Assembly: GCA_033439295.1 (NCBI GenBank) | Contig: JAVTLE010000011.1 | Location: 1,240,082 to 1,304,081 of the forward strand | Origin: Deuterostichococcus epilithicus | Lineage: Eukaryota; Chlorophyta; Trebouxiophyceae; Prasiolales; Stichococcaceae | Reading direction: 5' to 3' | Length of the DNA: 64,000 nucleotides | Shown here: positions 62,502-64,000 of the stretch, one piece after another | Layout of the letters: each line of letters begins with the position of its first letter | Numbering within the stretch: position 1 is the first letter of the stretch | Translations under genes and position numbers: made by a program | The notes under the pieces: generated by a model | Told to the model about the DNA's origin: nothing | What the model saw: the letters and a program-made list of their open reading frames with translations, nothing else | The model's database searches: none

Positions 62502-64000
62502 ATGGAGGCGCTGCTGTGCGAGCACAGGCTGCTGAGCAACGCGTCGGCGGGCTGCAGTCTGGCACCGAGCAGGGAAAGGTAGTGCCTCTCAGCAACCGCT
62601 CATCACGCTCCCTCCTTCTGTGCTGTTTATCTCAAAGAGATCTCGCTCCTGATGCTGATACAGCGCACCATAGCAAGCGGGTCAAACTGCTTGAGATTGT
62701 ACAACAGCAGCACTGGCGCTGCGACCCCTCAGCGAGCGCATGCTTTACCTCCGCTGCAACCCAATCGGTCATGCCTATTAGCTGAGTTTCTCCTTTCTAT
62801 GCCGCGCAGCGCCGCCCTTCCTGCCTTGCAGCAGCAGCTGCGGGTCCGCACGCGCGGCGGCCGGGACGCGGGTGTGTGCTGCAGCACTGTGCGGAAGAAC
62901 GGCAGCGCAGAGAGCAGGGGGCTGCGAGCAGTGGACAAGGAGCAGCCGACCCTCCGAGAGCAATTTGAGGCCCAAAAACAGCAAGGCAAGCACGCTGACC
63001 TGCCCCGATCACCCTGACAGTCACTTGGCTGGGCATGCATGCGACGGGCGCCGCTTGCATGCGGTGACATGCCTCGGGTATGGGGGCTTTTCAGTAATGA
63101 GCCGCGGCATCAACACCGACGTCGCAATGCTTTGCAGGCATCCCAGGCGATGCCATCAGCCAGGCGCCGGACTCGCCGCTGTCGCTGCAGGCGGCGGCCG
63201 CCGCGGCATCGCGCGGACGGGACGGCGGCAGCGGTGGCGGAAGCCCCATCAAAACCACAGGCCTCAGGCGAACGCCGCTGACTGGTGGCGTGCACAACGC
63301 CTCACAACAGTATGACCTCCCCTCGCCGGCGGTGGCCGTGCGTAACCTGGTGAGTCTCTCTCACCTCGCCAGCGGCCGGCGGCTCATGTGGTCAGGCGCT
63401 CGTGACATGGACGCCGTCTTCACAAAGGGAGTCTATGAGCAGGTGCACCAGGCCGGCGGCCAGCTTCAGCACGCTTGCCGCCAGCGCCCAAGCCTCGATT
63501 TATCTGCCTGGCGCCGCATGGTCGCATGAGGCTTTGCGCTGCGTCTGGCCGGCGTCAAGCGGGTTCTCCTTCCTGTTGACGAGTCATTTCAGCACTGGGG
63601 AACATCGAGGTGCCGTGCCGAGTGCACAGCAATCGAACACTATTCACACTTGCTATCAATTCCAGGTGTCCGCGTGGTGGAGCAGGCGCAGTTTGCGTGC
63701 CTGTGCACAACCATGTCCAGGGTCTTGACCACATCGTCAGGGTCTCTTCTTCTGTGCTCGCAGGTGGAGCAGGCGCAGTTTGCGCATTTGTGCACAACCA
63801 TGTCCAGCATGCACCATCGGCGGGCGGGCTACCCCTTCGGGACTCTAGTGGACTTTGCGTCCGACGGCGCCGGCTTCCCCATCTTCTGCATGTCGCCGCT
63901 GGCCATCCACACGCGCAACATCGTGGAGGACTGCCGCTGCTCGCTCGTGGTGCAGATGCCGGGGTGGACGGGGCTCGCCAACGCACGCGTCACCATCTTT
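62502..64000 (+). CDS. PPOX-class FMN-binding split-barrel protein, partial
   Basis: Pyridoxamine-5'-phosphate-oxidase-fold protein like plant plastid members of the HugZ/PPOX family; the enzymatic role of these is not settled. The conserved part at the right edge reads VEQAQFAHLCTTMSSMHHRR, AGYPFGTLVDFASDGAGFPI, FCMSPLAIHTRNIVEDCRCS and LVVQMPGWTGLANARVTIF, then is cut by the window end. Upstream exons are poorly conserved: a leader from ATG 62502 (MEALLCEHRLLSNASAGCSL), a region with VRTRGGRDAGVCCSTVRKNG, and YDLPSPAVAVRNL before GTGAGT. A decayed copy of the VEQAQF exon lies 87 bases upstream of the real one. The start is uncertain. Confidence 0.8.
63677..63720 (+). repeat. Decayed exon copy in PPOX-like gene (parent at 63764)
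   Basis: 44 bases match the real exon start with 4 differences (40/44). GTGGAGCAGGCGCAGTTTGC is common to both. The copy's acceptor is CGCGTG instead of CGCAG, so it is not usable. It reads VEQAQFACLCTTMS. Confidence 0.85.

Overview
This window is nuclear DNA from a green alga. It is GC-rich and intron-dense, with short introns, some tiny exons, and many genes for plastid proteins (FtsHi, ClpR1, trigger factor, a YbaB/STIC2-like protein, a chalcone-isomerase-fold protein, the CarB large subunit). Several 3' flanks carry the chlorophyte-type polyadenylation motif TGTAA. A core chlorophyte, perhaps a trebouxiophyte, is an inference from gene content; no marker gene fixes it. I see no bacterial operon, CRISPR array, rRNA gene, intact transposon or virus-like element.

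Layout (all protein genes are spliced; spans run from start to stop codon with introns inside). 0.4-2.7 kb (-) ribosomal protein eL19. 3.2-5.2 kb (-) choline-monooxygenase-like Rieske oxygenase. 5.8-7.3 kb (+) chalcone-isomerase-like protein. 7.8-8.9 kb (-) an unrecognised small membrane protein. 9.3-10.8 kb (+) YbaB/EbfC protein. 11.2-18.7 kb (-) FtsH-like ATPase lacking the protease zinc motif. 19.4-19.7 kb (+) ATP-synthase-subunit-e-like 58-residue protein. 20.0-21.7 kb (-) diphthine synthase DPH5. 22.4-23.9 kb (+) a DRC2/CCDC65-like ciliary protein. 24.9-26.3 kb (-) SKA1 kinetochore protein. 27.0-30.4 kb (-) galactokinase. 30.7-34.2 kb (-) trigger factor. 34.9-36.5 kb (-) ClpR1. 36.8-46.6 kb (+) carbamoyl-phosphate synthase large subunit. 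47.2-48.8 kb (+) Mpv17/PMP22. 49.4-51.4 kb (-) hydroxylysine-kinase-like APH-fold kinase. 51.5-55.2 kb (+) DNAJC21/JJJ1. 55.5-57.0 kb (-) HAD phosphatase. 57.6-62.0 kb (-) splicing factor SLU7. 62.5 kb to the end (+) a PPOX-type split-barrel protein, cut by the window edge.

Two themes stand out. First, introns of at least seven genes hold decayed tandem copies of a neighbouring exon together with its splice border. One such pair, in galactokinase, is still intact: both copies keep splice sites and phase, they lie 45 bases apart, and they look like mutually exclusive exons carrying the ATP-binding motif. Second, ten introns whose borders are fixed by conserved protein sequence start with GC rather than GT, always after AG. 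Together these suggest a lineage whose introns grow by local exon-border duplication and whose splicing machinery is tolerant at the donor site.

Functionally, plastid protein handling is well represented (FtsHi, YbaB/STIC2-like, trigger factor, ClpR1). The rest is housekeeping (translation, diphthamide, splicing, ribosome biogenesis, mitosis, arginine/pyrimidine supply, galactose salvage). Intron-exon structures were inferred by eye from splice motifs and family conservation; 5' ends with transit peptides are the least certain parts.
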